This document shows positions 19,512-28,783 of a stretch of DNA of 61,293 bases, piece after piece (the stretch's first letter is position 1; each line of letters opens with the position of its first letter). This stretch comes from Rhodospirillaceae bacterium (lineage in GTDB: Bacteria > Pseudomonadota > Alphaproteobacteria > GCA-2731375): NCBI GenBank assembly GCA_018660265.1, contig JABJKS010000076.1, forward strand, positions 67,942 through 129,234. Reading direction: 5' to 3'. Below the pieces are notes generated by a model. The model was not told the DNA's origin. It saw only the letters and a list, made by a program, of their open reading frames with translations, and ran no database searches. Both the position numbers and the translations under genes were made by a program.

Positions 19512-20516
19512 ATGGATCCACAAGATTTAGAGGGTCTGCCGCGCCTGGTCTTTGACGTCGTCCTGGTAATGGTCAAACCACTGTTTGCCTTTAATCAGCA
19601 CGACTCCTTTTTGTATTGGCCGTTCCTGACCGTGGCATTCATTCTGGCCATCCTGGTCTTCGCGTTTCACAGGCGTGACGGCGACCGCAATTTCTTCAAG
19701 CGCTATTTCAGCAGAAAAATTTGGGGCCACCCTTCGGCAAAGGCGGACTACAAATTCTATTACATTAACGGCGTGTTGTTTCCCATCATCTTTGCCCCGC
19801 TGATCCTGTCCGGTGCCTGGATCGGCAGTTGGGCAGAAGCGGGTCTACAAATGGCTTTCAGTCCCGGGCTGGAACAGACGCCGGGGACGCAGAGCGGGAC
19901 GGGCATCTGGATAACGGTTCTCTACACGATCATTTTCTTTCTGCTCTATGACTTCGGACGCTATCTGGCCCACTTCGTACTGCATCGTTTTGATATCCTG
20001 TGGCAGTTCCACAAGGTGCATCATTCAGCAGAGGTGTTGACGCCATTCACGGCCTTTCGCGCCCATCCGGTGGACTTGATCGTCATGGCGAGTTTCCCGG
20101 CCCTGACCACGGGCCTGGTCAATGGGGCATTCAATTTCTGGTCGGGGGGGACGGCGGGATACTATTTGTTCTTTGGCCTGCACGCACTGGTTTTTGTTTA
20201 CAACCTGGTTGGAAACCTGCGCCATAGTCCGGTCTGGTTAAGTTATGGTCCTGTGTTGAGTAAGATCATCATCTCGCCGGCGCAACATCAGATCCACCAT
20301 TCTGTCGAGGAACGCCATTGGGGTTGCAACATGGGCTTTGCCTTGGCGATCTGGGACCGCATGTTCGGTAGCTTGTATATCCCGAAGGATCACGAAACAT
20401 TTGCCATGGGCCTGGGCGATGGCACTGAGGCGCACTATCACGGCGTGGTAGGCATGTACTGGCAGCCGTTCCGTAATCTGTTTTCCAATTCGGTGAAGCG
20501 TGACGGGGACAGTTGA
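19512..20516 (+). CDS. Sterol desaturase/fatty acid hydroxylase family membrane protein
   Basis: The 334-residue membrane protein has hydrophobic segments at about 30-50, 85-105 and 135-155, plus another pair near 195-235. The di-iron His clusters of the superfamily are visible: HFVLHR, then FHKVHHSAE (about 157-175), and QHQIHHSVEERHWGCN (about 258-273). Such enzymes use O2 and a di-iron centre to hydroxylate or desaturate lipids. The actual substrate (fatty acid, hopanoid, ornithine lipid or carotenoid) cannot be told. It follows the terminator of repeat copy E by about ten bases and lies 81 bases before trpS. Confidence 0.88.
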   Translation: MDPQDLEGLPRLVFDVVLVMVKPLFAFNQHDSFLYWPFLTVAFILAILVFAFHRRDGDRNFFKRYFSRKIWGHPSAKADYKFYYINGVLFPIIFAPLILSGAWIGSWAEAGLQMAFSPGLEQTPGTQSGTGIWITVLYTIIFFLLYDFGRYLAHFVLHRFDILWQFHKVHHSAEVLTPFTAFRAHPVDLIVMASFPALTTGLVNGAFNFWSGGTAGYYLFFGLHALVFVYNLVGNLRHSPVWLSYGPVLSKIIISPAQHQIHHSVEERHWGCNMGFALAIWDRMFGSLYIPKDHETFAMGLGDGTEAHYHGVVGMYWQPFRNLFSNSVKRDGDS

Positions 20517-20597
20517 CCCGGCCCCTTGGCTGGGCAATAACCCCAGAGCAATGATCCAGCGTTTCCTATCCGCACCTGTTCTTTAGGACCAATTTTT

Positions 20598-21599
20598 ATG
20601 AAGAGAATATTTTCCGGGGTACAGCCCACGGGCAACCTGCATCTGGGTAACTATCTGGGCGCCATTCGCAATTTCGCGCGCCTGCAGGATGACTATGAGT
20701 GCATCTATTGCGTCGTCGATATGCACGCCATCACCGTCTGGCAGGACCCTGCGGTGTTAAAAGCCAATACCCGCGAAGTCACCGCGACCTTCCTGGCCGC
20801 CGGTATCGACCCAGGCCGCCATATTATTTTCAATCAAAGTCAGGTACCGGCCCATGCGGAGCTGGCCTGGGTCTTCAATTGTATTGCCCGCCTGGGTTGG
20901 TTGAACCGCATGACCCAATTCAAGGAAAAGGCCGGCAAGCATCGCGAGAACGCATCTGCCGGATTGTACGTCTATCCCGTTCTTATGGCCGCCGATATTC
21001 TATTGTACAAGGCCACCCACGTGCCGGTGGGCGAGGATCAAAAGCAGCATCTGGAACTGGCCCGCGACATTGGGCAGAAATTCAACAATGATTTCGGCCA
21101 GGAACTTTTTCCCATCGTCGAACCCTTGATCTTTGGTGAGGCGACCCGGGTGATGAGCCTTCGGGACGGCTCGAAAAAGATGTCGAAGTCAGACCCATCG
21201 GATTATTCCCGCATTACCATGACCGACGGCCCGGACGAAATCGCGCAGAAAATCCGCAAGGCCAAGACCGATCCCCTACCTCTGCCCGAAACCGTCGAAG
21301 GGTTTGAGGGGCGTCCGGAAGCCGCCAACCTGATCACTATTTACGCCTCCCTGGCGGATATGGAGACAGAAGCCGTGTTACGCGAATTCGGGGGTCAGCA
21401 GTTTTCCGACTTCAAAAAAGCCCTGACAGAGATGGCCGTGGACAAATTGGGCCCGGTGGGTTCCGAGATGCAACGCCTGATGGCTGATCCGGGCCATGTG
21501 GACGGCATTCTGAAGGACGGTGCTGAACGCGCCGATGCCAGGGCCCGGCCCATTTTAAAGGAAATATACGAGGCGGTCGGCTTCCTGAACGTCCGCTAG
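20598..21599 (+). CDS. trpS: Tryptophanyl-tRNA synthetase
   Basis: The 333-residue class I synthetase has the length of bacterial TrpRS. The HIGH-type motif is [10 protein letters not shown] at about 14-23 and the KMSKS motif is at 194-198. [15 protein letters not shown] at the N-terminus and the [14 protein letters not shown] segment are diagnostic for TrpRS against TyrRS. It charges tRNA-Trp in the cytoplasm. No attenuator or T-box-like leader is visible in the short upstream gap. Confidence 0.97.
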   Translation: MKRIFSGVQPTGNLHLGNYLGAIRNFARLQDDYECIYCVVDMHAITVWQDPAVLKANTREVTATFLAAGIDPGRHIIFNQSQVPAHAELAWVFNCIARLGWLNRMTQFKEKAGKHRENASAGLYVYPVLMAADILLYKATHVPVGEDQKQHLELARDIGQKFNNDFGQELFPIVEPLIFGEATRVMSLRDGSKKMSKSDPSDYSRITMTDGPDEIAQKIRKAKTDPLPLPETVEGFEGRPEAANLITIYASLADMETEAVLREFGGQQFSDFKKALTEMAVDKLGPVGSEMQRLMADPGHVDGILKDGAERADARARPILKEIYEAVGFLNVR

Positions 21600-21626
21600 A
21601 CCAAGATTACCAAGGGAACGATTGTT

Positions 21627-22589
21627 ATGGACTTAAGCGACATCACCATCCACTTCGCCCATCCCGCCTATCAGCTGTCGGCGTTGTTCGAACAACGCGA
21701 AACAGGCATCAAGCATTTCCAATCCTGGAACCCGGAGGATCTACGCGCCCGCATGGGGGATGGCGACGTCCTTGTACTGTCGGGCTATTGGAAGAACGAC
21801 ATGCTGGCCACCGCCGACAAGCTGCGCTTTATCCAGGTCTGCGCCGCCGGCTTTGATCAGTTCGACCAGGATGCCATTCGGGCCCAAGGCGTGCGGCTGG
21901 CGAACGCATCAGGCGTCAACGTCAACGCCGTCAGCGATCATGCCATGGCCTTGCTGTTGTCTTTGACCCGACAATTGCATACGGGCCGGGACAATCAGCG
22001 CCAGGCATATTGGCGGCCGATGATCTCCGATCTGGCCCAGCGCGAGGATGAGCTGCCGGGCAAAACCATTTTAATCTTCGGTTTGGGAAAAATTGGCGCG
22101 CGTCTGGCGAAACTGGCCAAGGCGTTCGATATGACCGTGATCGGCCTGAAACGGGATACTTCGCAATCGGTCGAACATGTGGATGAGCTGTATCCGTCCG
22201 AGGCCCTGATGGATCTGTTGCCCCGCGCCGATTGCACCGCATTGACCTGCCCTTTGACGCCGCAGACCCAAAATATCATCGATGGCCCTGCCCTGACTGC
22301 CATGAAGCCATCGTCGTTCCTAATCAACGTTGCCCGTGGCGGCTGTGTCGATGAACCTAGCCTGATTGAGGCTTTGCGCAACAACGTCATTGCCGGTGCC
22401 GGCATTGATGTCACGGTGGAGGAACCCTTGGCGGATGACTCGCCTTTATGGTCCCTGGAGAACGCCATGGTGACGCCGCATACGGGCGGTGAGACCCGAA
22501 AGTACGAAGACAATGTCATCGATATCCTGATGACCAATCTAGATCGCCTTTCGAAGGGCGAAGGACCGCTGCATAATCAGATCATCTGA
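21627..22589 (+). CDS. D-2-hydroxyacid dehydrogenase family protein
   Basis: The 320-residue NAD(P)-dependent enzyme has the Rossmann motif GLGKIG (152-157) and the catalytic triad Arg237 (NVARGG), Glu265 or Glu266 (TVEEPL) and His285 (TPHTGGET). These reduce 2-oxo acids to D-2-hydroxy acids or run in reverse. Typical substrates would be glyoxylate, hydroxypyruvate or phosphoglycerate; the length (320) fits glyoxylate/hydroxypyruvate reductase more than SerA. The start has an AAGGGA ribosome site. It is 27 bases after trpS and probably co-transcribed, without an evident functional link. Confidence 0.9.
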   Translation: MDLSDITIHFAHPAYQLSALFEQRETGIKHFQSWNPEDLRARMGDGDVLVLSGYWKNDMLATADKLRFIQVCAAGFDQFDQDAIRAQGVRLANASGVNVNAVSDHAMALLLSLTRQLHTGRDNQRQAYWRPMISDLAQREDELPGKTILIFGLGKIGARLAKLAKAFDMTVIGLKRDTSQSVEHVDELYPSEALMDLLPRADCTALTCPLTPQTQNIIDGPALTAMKPSSFLINVARGGCVDEPSLIEALRNNVIAGAGIDVTVEEPLADDSPLWSLENAMVTPHTGGETRKYEDNVIDILMTNLDRLSKGEGPLHNQII

Positions 22590-22797
22590 TTGAAGCCATT
22601 GATGGCGAGGGCCGTATGAGCAAATCCTCTGTCGGGTCTATCGGCTTGAGCGCAGTGGGCAGTCCATGGCCCAGGCCATGTTTGAACGGATCGTCAGCGG
22701 CAGCCAGGATAGATAGATTTTGTTAACCACGAATTCACAATTGCCCTGCTAAATATCTTTGTTTCAGGCCTTTTTCAGGCCCTAAAGGCGATTGAGA

Positions 22798-23589
22798 ATG
22801 GACAGCGGCATAGCCACCCAATCCAACAGGGACGATTTGCGGAACGAGCGTGACCGCTTTGTCGCATTTGCCTTTTCCGTAGCAGATGCGTTTGTCGAAT
22901 TGGATGCGTCAAACAAGGTTGTTTATGCCGCAGGGGCTGCCAAAGCTCTGGCCGGGCATGAGAGCGATGACCTGATCGGACGCAATTTTCAGGATCTGAT
23001 TTCGCCTGATGATCATGAATTGCTGCAATCTGCCCATGCGACGGCACAGCAGCAAGGGCGTTGCGGGCCCCTGCACCTGCGCATGATACAAGGCAACGGC
23101 AAGACATTGCGATTGGAAGTTCGCGGTGCCAATCTACCCGAACACAGCGACGGCCTGTTTCTATCATTCATCCAAGACGATGGCCCTGCCGCTGCCAAAC
23201 CGATCAACGAAAAATCGGGCATCAAGCCGGTAACGTTTGCAGCGAACGAAATCGTCTTTGACGAAAACAGCCCGGCGGACACTGCCTACATCCTGCGCAA
23301 AGGGGCTGTCGATATCCGCATCGGCACCCGAACCTCCAATCCCAACACGCTAATCACGATCGAGACCGGAGAGGTCTTTGGCGAACTGGCGCTATTGGAA
23401 AACCGCGCCCACACGGCAGCGGCCATTGCCACGACAAAGTGTGAGGCCCTGGCAATCCCAAGGGCGGAGTTTATCAAGCGTTTGAACGCCACTGACTTGG
23501 TCATGAAAACCCTGATCCAACATTTGATCCGCGGCGTGCGTGAGACGACCGCGAAGTACGATGATCTTCGCAAAGTCAACTGGAGCTGA
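22798..23589 (+). CDS. PAS domain plus cyclic-nucleotide-binding domain protein
   Basis: The 263-residue protein has an N-terminal PAS domain (about 18-130, ADAFVELDASNKVVYAAGAA ... GRNFQDLISPDDHELL). A cNMP-binding (CAP_ED) domain lies at about 145-245, with the phosphate-binding-cassette-like GEVFGELALLENRAHTAAAIA; the Arg equivalent that contacts the cyclic phosphate is present in ENRAHTA. There is no DNA-binding, cyclase or kinase domain, so any output must be through protein contact. It is soluble, with no signal peptide. Start at ATG 22798; the TTG six bases earlier is less likely. It stands alone between two unrelated genes. Confidence 0.85.
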   Translation: MDSGIATQSNRDDLRNERDRFVAFAFSVADAFVELDASNKVVYAAGAAKALAGHESDDLIGRNFQDLISPDDHELLQSAHATAQQQGRCGPLHLRMIQGNGKTLRLEVRGANLPEHSDGLFLSFIQDDGPAAAKPINEKSGIKPVTFAANEIVFDENSPADTAYILRKGAVDIRIGTRTSNPNTLITIETGEVFGELALLENRAHTAAAIATTKCEALAIPRAEFIKRLNATDLVMKTLIQHLIRGVRETTAKYDDLRKVNWS

Positions 23590-23652
23590 TAAACACCACC
23601 TCCTCTTAGCCAACCTTGTGCTATCGTCTGTGAAAACAGGTCCGGCGATAGA

Positions 23653-24912
23653 ATGAGTGTATCCCTCCCCCATATCAGTAATCAGCAAGCCCGACGCATT
23701 TTCATGGCGCGGCAAGGCCTATGTTTGCCGCCCCACAAGCTGCAAAGCAAAGAGGATTTGCGGGATCTGATCCGGCAATTGGGCTTCGTGCAGATCGATA
23801 GTATCCGCACCGTGGAACGGGCCCACCATATGATCCTGTTCACGCGCAATCAGACCTACCGGCCAGAATACCTGCGTCAATTGCTGGAGGTTGACCGCCA
23901 TCTGTTTGAACATTGGACCCATGACGCCGCCCTGATCCCCACTGACTTTTATCCGCACTGGCAACAGCGGTTCACGCGGGCAGAAGCCGGCCTACGGGAA
24001 CGCTGGCGCAAAATCCGACCCAAGGGACAAAGCGCTGTGGGGGAGATCAGCTTTGAAGATATGATGGAGCAGGTGAAGACCCACGTTCATCACAACGGCC
24101 CCACCATGTCCCGTGATCTAAAGCGGAAGTCAGAGACAAAAGTTGCAAAAAAGAACGGCTGGTGGGAATGGCATCCTTCCAAAACCGCGTTGGAGTTTCT
24201 TTGGCGTACGGGTGATCTGTCCATCACCCGGCGGGACGGCTTTCAAAAGGTCTATGATTTATCGGACCGCGTAATCCCCACCCATGCCCGTGGCAATGCC
24301 CGTGGCGAAAATGGGCAAACCGACAGCGCCTATATCGATTGGGCCTGTAGCGCAGCCCTTGATCGATTGGGATTTGCCACTTCGGGCGAACTGGCAGCTT
24401 TTTGGGGTTCCATCAAGGCGGCGGATGCCCGTGCCTGGTGCGAAGCGAACGCGCGCGGGAATTTGCGGGAGGTCATGGTGGAAAGTGCCGATGGCAGCCC
24501 ACCAAAATTGAGTTATGCCCGCACCGAATTGCTGGAGGAACTCCCATCCCTCTCCCCGCCACCCGATCGCTTGCGGCTGTTAAGCCCGTTTGACCCTCTG
24601 ATCCGGGACCGCAAACGCCTCCAACGCCTGTTCGATTTCGACTACCGCATCGAAATTTTCGTCCCCGAAGCCCAACGTAAATACGGCTACTATGTATTTC
24701 CGCTGTTGGAGGGGGATAGAATGATCGGGCGCATTGATATGAAAGCCCAACGCAAGGACAGCGCCTTGCATGTTACGGGATTGTGGCTGGAACCCAAGAT
24801 CAAACTGACCGCTGGCCGAAAGCAGAAGATCAATGCCGAATTGAACCGCCAGGCAAAATTTATCGGCATGAACCGGATCACATTCGCCCCCCAGCTACAG
24901 GCCATGGCGTAG
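23653..24912 (+). CDS. YcaQ/AlkX-family DNA glycosylase (winged-helix, DUF1006)
   Basis: The 419-residue protein is of the HTH_42 family that includes E. coli YcaQ, an interstrand crosslink repair glycosylase. The Q-x-D motif of that family is Gln47-Ile48-Asp49 in GFVQIDSIRTVERAHH. Other family features are FEHWTHDAALIP and the C-terminal RDRKRLQRLFDFDYRIEIFVPEAQRKYGYYVFPLL. It should excise bulky or crosslinked N7-alkylated bases. The 3' end overlaps the convergent tauE-like gene by 18 bases. Whether it is crosslink-active like YcaQ or alkyl-base-specific cannot be judged. Confidence 0.87.
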   Translation: MSVSLPHISNQQARRIFMARQGLCLPPHKLQSKEDLRDLIRQLGFVQIDSIRTVERAHHMILFTRNQTYRPEYLRQLLEVDRHLFEHWTHDAALIPTDFYPHWQQRFTRAEAGLRERWRKIRPKGQSAVGEISFEDMMEQVKTHVHHNGPTMSRDLKRKSETKVAKKNGWWEWHPSKTALEFLWRTGDLSITRRDGFQKVYDLSDRVIPTHARGNARGENGQTDSAYIDWACSAALDRLGFATSGELAAFWGSIKAADARAWCEANARGNLREVMVESADGSPPKLSYARTELLEELPSLSPPPDRLRLLSPFDPLIRDRKRLQRLFDFDYRIEIFVPEAQRKYGYYVFPLLEGDRMIGRIDMKAQRKDSALHVTGLWLEPKIKLTAGRKQKINAELNRQAKFIGMNRITFAPQLQAMA

Positions 24913-25647
24913 AATAATATAGCCGCCCAGGACCAACAGGGCGATGAAGAAGACCCGGCGGAATAATTGTTCAGGCAGCTTTTGTCTGATCCGTTGGCCA
25001 AAGGCCATGCCGATAAGGGCAGGCGGTAATGCAGCCAAGGATGTCAGACCGAGTTCCTTGCTCAACAAATCATTGCCCCCAAGCGCGATGCCAAGGGCGA
25101 CAGTCGAGGCCGTAAATAAGATCCCCATGGCCTGGATCAGACCATCCCGCGGCAGGCCAATGGATTGCAGGAACATGACGCCTGGCACAACGAATGATCC
25201 GGTCAACCCGGTCAACAACCCATTTGCCAAACCCAGAACAGGCCCTAACCATACTTCCTGCCGTTTGGAAATTTCGAACCGCAGGCCCAGCAGACTGACG
25301 CCTGCATAAATCGCCAACAGGACGCCAAGCAGCATGGAGAGCAAAGACAGATCGAACCAGGCAAGGCCTTTGGCCCCAAGCCAGACGGTCAGGGTTGCGA
25401 CCGCCAAAAACGGCCACAGGCGGCGCACAATGGCACCAAAACCGGGGCCTTGGCCGCCAACCATGGCCTGCCAGACGTTGGTTACGAACGAGGGCACCAA
25501 CAGCAGGGCCATGGCTGTGGGCAGATCAATTATCACTGTCAGTATGGCTAGGCTGACGGATGGCAGGCCAAGCCCGATCACGCCCTTGACTGTACCGGCA
25601 AGGAAAAACGTCGCAATGACGGGAAGCAGGACGGCGATATCGAACAT
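24895..25647 (-). CDS. TauE/SafE-family sulfite/anion exporter
   Basis: The 250-residue inner-membrane protein has about eight hydrophobic segments and the family motif GTVKGVIGLGLPSVSLAI near the N-terminus and its weaker echo GLLTGLTGSFVVPGVMFLQ at about 140-158, as expected from the internal duplication. Relatives export sulfite, sulfoacetate or other organic anions. It is nine bases downstream of an FAD-dependent oxidase gene and probably in the same transcript, so it could remove that enzyme's product; this is inference. It is convergent with and overlaps the ycaQ-like gene. Confidence 0.88.
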   Translation of the reverse strand: MFDIAVLLPVIATFFLAGTVKGVIGLGLPSVSLAILTVIIDLPTAMALLLVPSFVTNVWQAMVGGQGPGFGAIVRRLWPFLAVATLTVWLGAKGLAWFDLSLLSMLLGVLLAIYAGVSLLGLRFEISKRQEVWLGPVLGLANGLLTGLTGSFVVPGVMFLQSIGLPRDGLIQAMGILFTASTVALGIALGGNDLLSKELGLTSLAALPPALIGMAFGQRIRQKLPEQLFRRVFFIALLVLGGYIILRHGL

Positions 25648-25656
25648 TCAGCTACG

Positions 25657-26982
25657 CTAGGCTGCCCGACTGCGATCCATCCGGTCCCGCAATGCGTAAT
25701 AACTGGAGACGATGGGCAGAAACCATGGATGACCCGTATAAAATGGCCGGCTGGGAAATGGCAACTCGTCGAAGGCGCAGGGTCTGTTCGCCTTGTCCAG
25801 GATCTTCAATGCGGTCTGGGTGCCCAGATAGGTCATCATGGCGACACCGGCACCGTTGCAGCCTGCCATGTAATGCACGCCGTTCTGCCGCCCCATGTGA
25901 GGCAAATAATCAAAACTGAAGGCAATGCCCCCGGTCCAGGCGTGGCTGATGCGTATTCCATTCAATTGCGGGAAAACGTCCAGCATCTGATTATACAGGA
26001 TATTGGCGCAGTCGCGGGGATCACCCATGGCCAGGCGGGCCCGCCCGCCAAATAGCACCCGGCGGCCGCCCGGTGCCAGACGATAGTAGTTCAGCACACG
26101 TTTGGAATCGGCCATGGTGCGATTGTTCGGGATCAGGGCCTTGATCTCGTCTTCCGGACGTTCCTCTGTTGCGATGATGTAGCTGGCAGCCGGGATCAAC
26201 CGCCGCCGTAGCCATGGCGTCCCCTTGCCCGTGTAGCCATTGGTGCCGACGACAACTTCGCGGGCCTTTATGATGCCGGTCGCGGTCGCCACCAAAAAAC
26301 CATCACCCTCCCGACTGATCGCCTGCATGGGGGTATGGGCACACAGGGTCACGCCCTGTTCCTGACAGCGGGCCAACAGACCCATTTGCAGCATGGCCGG
26401 ATGAACACTGCCCGAACGTTCCACAGTCATGCCGCCATAATAGAAATCCGTCGCGATCTCTCGCCGAACCTCTTCGCGGGGCAGCAATGCCGCGCCGTTG
26501 TCACCGGCAGCATTCAAATGCGCGACTTTCGAGGCCATGCCGGCAAAATGGGCCGGCGTATAGGCCCCGACGAAACGACCGCATCGGACATAGTGGCAAT
26601 CCAGATTTTCCCGCTCAATCAAATTTTCCAAATTGTTCATGGACTCGGTACCACCGACAAGAAGCTGTCGCATCCGCTCGGGCCCCAGCGCCTTTTCAAC
26701 CGGCGACGTTACCCCCGCCGATGGCCCCTTGCCCACATTGGTACCGCTAACCCCGCCGCCGTTGCGTGAGGATGCGCCATGACCGAAATCCTCTGCCTCC
26801 AAGACAACAACATCCGTGCCATTACGGGCTAGCTCCAACGCCGTTGAAAGACCGGCATAACCACCACCAATGACGACAACATCCGCTGCCTCGGGCACGG
26901 AATCGTTGATCCGACGCGGCGGGGCAGCTTCCCACCAATAGGGATCAATTTTGAGGTCATCCGTAAACAACGCTTCTGCCAT
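25657..26982 (-). CDS. FAD-dependent amine/amino-acid oxidase (DAO, PuuB-like)
   Basis: The 441-residue flavoprotein starts at ATG 26982, seven bases after GGAG; the GTG at 26988 is too close to that site. The ADP-binding fold is VVVIGGGYAGLSTALELA (about 35-53) and ends with the ribose-binding Glu in VVVLEAEDFGHGASSRNGG. The GASSRNGG segment is typical of PuuB-type gamma-glutamylputrescine oxidases and OrdL relatives. The C-terminal half has the DAO substrate domain and the ISHAWTGGIAFSFDYLPHMG motif. It probably oxidises a secondary amine or amino acid and makes H2O2. It is coupled to the TauE-type exporter downstream. Confidence 0.88.
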   Translation of the reverse strand: MAEALFTDDLKIDPYWWEAAPPRRINDSVPEAADVVVIGGGYAGLSTALELARNGTDVVVLEAEDFGHGASSRNGGGVSGTNVGKGPSAGVTSPVEKALGPERMRQLLVGGTESMNNLENLIERENLDCHYVRCGRFVGAYTPAHFAGMASKVAHLNAAGDNGAALLPREEVRREIATDFYYGGMTVERSGSVHPAMLQMGLLARCQEQGVTLCAHTPMQAISREGDGFLVATATGIIKAREVVVGTNGYTGKGTPWLRRRLIPAASYIIATEERPEDEIKALIPNNRTMADSKRVLNYYRLAPGGRRVLFGGRARLAMGDPRDCANILYNQMLDVFPQLNGIRISHAWTGGIAFSFDYLPHMGRQNGVHYMAGCNGAGVAMMTYLGTQTALKILDKANRPCAFDELPFPSRPFYTGHPWFLPIVSSYYALRDRMDRSRAA

Positions 26983-27085
26983 GCTCACACTCCGTAAAGC
27001 CGCCCGCTTCGTGCAAAATCATAACACAGTGCCATCACGACAAGTTGCAAGCAATTTGACGATATTTGCCCCTATATGGTGAATT

Positions 27086-27550
27086 ATGCGCAAAATCTGT
27101 CTTATTGTACTGTTGTTCGGGCTCAATTCCATGCCTGCCCGTGGGGATATTGCCACCGGTTTGGCAGCCTATGACGGCGGCGACTATGTCCAGGCCCTGG
27201 CGGAATGGCATCCTCTGGCCAAAGCAGGAGATCCGGATGCGCAGACCGCCTTGGCGGGATTGTATTTTCAAGGTCTGGGCGTCCAGAGGAACCCAACCGC
27301 TGCAGCAGATTGGTATCACAAGGCCGCCTGCCAAGGTGCTGCAATTGCGCAACTAAATCTGGGCGATCAATACGCCCGTGGCGAAGGTGTACGCCAGAAC
27401 TTTACGGTAGCGCTTGCCTGGCTGAATTTAGCGGCACAAAGCGGCCATACCTGGGCTGCCAGGCGGCGGGACGAAATTGCCCAAGGCCTGTCAAATCGGC
27501 GAAGAAATTATGGCCCGTCGTCGATCATGACCCTTTGCAATGAAAATTAG
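27086..27550 (+). CDS. Secreted Sel1-repeat protein
   Basis: The 154-residue protein begins with a signal peptide, MRKICLIVLLFGLNSMPARG, probably cut after ARG. About three Sel1-like (TPR) repeats follow, for example AQTALAGLYFQGLGVQRNPTAAADWY and AQLNLGDQYARGEGVRQNFTVALAWL, each about 36 residues. Sel1 repeats form helical solenoids that bind proteins, so it is probably a periplasmic adaptor. It has no enzymatic motif and no operon partner. An AT-rich region follows. Confidence 0.82.
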   Translation: MRKICLIVLLFGLNSMPARGDIATGLAAYDGGDYVQALAEWHPLAKAGDPDAQTALAGLYFQGLGVQRNPTAAADWYHKAACQGAAIAQLNLGDQYARGEGVRQNFTVALAWLNLAAQSGHTWAARRRDEIAQGLSNRRRNYGPSSIMTLCNEN

Positions 27551-27966
27551 CAAGAATGGCAATTGCGTTAATATTATATTAGATTCTCACATCAGAAATT
27601 CATTTATCTGATTGGATATATTTAAAATACTCCTATTTAACATAATTTATTAAGTATAATATACCTATAAAGGAGTATAAATTATATATTGGCGGAACTG
27701 AAAAACCGCCGACGGGACAATCGCGGCCTATCTGAAGTTAAACCCCTGTTTGTTTTCCATTTGCATATTCAGTAGAATTTGTAGATATTTAGGCTGCTGA
27801 ATTCGATTCGTTGAGTATGCTTGACGTTGCCTAATATTTAGTCATTTTCTGGGTCCTATCTGAGTTCTGATAGTTTTTTCGCACCAGACGAGTTGGTGGC
27901 GCTTCATTTTTTGGATAGTAGTTTAAATAGTAGAGGGAACGTGAACCGTTTCCAGGAAAGCCATTC
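27551..27966. other. AT-rich intergenic region upstream of the NarL-type regulator
   Basis: No gene is seen in these 416 bases. An 8-bp inverted repeat, ATACTCCT (27627-27634) and AGGAGTAT (27671-27678), flanks a very AT-rich 36-base core, which could be an operator or a weak hairpin. Just after it a short hairpin GGCGG/CCGCC lies at about 27691-27709. The ribosome site for the regulator is at about 27953-27960. Confidence 0.4.
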
Positions 27967-28581
27967 ATGAGCAATTTGAGAGTTCTTTCCGTCGACGATC
28001 ATGCGATTTTTCGGGCCGGGCTTCGGCATATATTGCGCCAACTTGACGAAAACGTCGAGATTGTGGAAGCGAACAGCCTTGAACAGGCACTGCAACATAG
28101 TCGCCAACAGGGTGAGGAACGTTTTGATCTTGTCCTGACCGATTTGATGTTTGACGGCCTAAGTGGCCCCATTGATTTGGAAGTTTTGTGCGCCGCCTAC
28201 CATGACACCACGGTTGTGGTTATGTCGGTCCAGGACCGGGCCAGCGATGTGCGCAGCGCCATGAAGCTCGGTGCTTCGGGCTATATTCCAAAATCCGCGT
28301 CCGTCGATGTTATGACCTCTGCCTTGCGGTTGATCCTGGCCGGCGGTGTCTATTTACCACCGACCCTTCTCGACACGCCACCCGCAAGTTCCTATCAACC
28401 GACGCGCCACAATAAATCCGACGTGTTGACACCACGGCAAAAGGAAGTATTAGCACTATTGGCAGAAGGCAGGTCAAACAAAGCCATTGCAACGGAACTG
28501 GGCCTGTCACCGGGCACGGTCAAAGTGCATATGACGCGAATTGCATATGACGCGAATTTTCAAAAGCCTAAATGTCAGTAA
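27967..28581 (+). CDS. NarL/LuxR-type response regulator, frameshifted at its C-terminus
   Basis: The 204-residue ORF has an intact receiver domain: Asp10-Asp11, phospho-acceptor Asp59 in LTDLM, and Lys near 109 in PKSAS. A LuxR-type HTH begins LTPRQKEVLALLAEGRSNKAIATELGLSPGTVKVHM (about 155-190). After that the sequence turns abnormal (RIAYDANFQKPKCQ) because a 16-bp unit is duplicated at 28527-28558. Removing one copy restores IFKSLNVSNRTEAVIAS, the usual last helix, and extends the frame to a TAG at 28664-28666 (227 residues). As read, the last HTH helix is lost and DNA binding or dimerisation is doubtful. It lies convergent to a hybrid kinase, its likely partner. Confidence 0.85.
   Translation: MSNLRVLSVDDHAIFRAGLRHILRQLDENVEIVEANSLEQALQHSRQQGEERFDLVLTDLMFDGLSGPIDLEVLCAAYHDTTVVVMSVQDRASDVRSAMKLGASGYIPKSASVDVMTSALRLILAGGVYLPPTLLDTPPASSYQPTRHNKSDVLTPRQKEVLALLAEGRSNKAIATELGLSPGTVKVHMTRIAYDANFQKPKCQ
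28527..28558 (+). repeat. Exact 16-bp tandem duplication causing a frameshift
   Basis: GCATATGACGCGAATT is present twice without any intervening base (28527-28542 and 28543-28558). Sixteen is not a multiple of three, so the second copy shifts the regulator reading frame by one base. The copies are identical, which suggests a recent event or an assembly artefact. Confidence 0.95.
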
Positions 28582-28666
28582 TCGGACAGAAGCTGTCATT
28601 GCGAGCGCGACCCTTCTCGGATCAATCAAGACCGACGGCGACGACATATCAGACCCGGTATCATAG
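28559..28666 (+). pseudogene. Displaced C-terminal coding segment of the NarL-type regulator
   Basis: In the frame that would follow directly from the first 16-bp copy, this stretch encodes FKSLNVSNRTEAVIAS and about 20 more residues to TAG 28664-28666. NRTEAV is the conserved motif of the last LuxR-type HTH helix. It is no longer joined in frame to the upstream ORF, so it is a remnant unless a slip in translation or a sequence error restores it. Confidence 0.8.
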
Positions 28667-28783
28667 AACCGTTTAGGCTGCTATTCATTTACTTTGAATT
28701 GCGTGCCGGGTTTGGCGCAAATACAAATCTGGAAAAATCGTTTCACATCCAATTAATTCAAAATTTCTCTAAGTGACCTGCTG

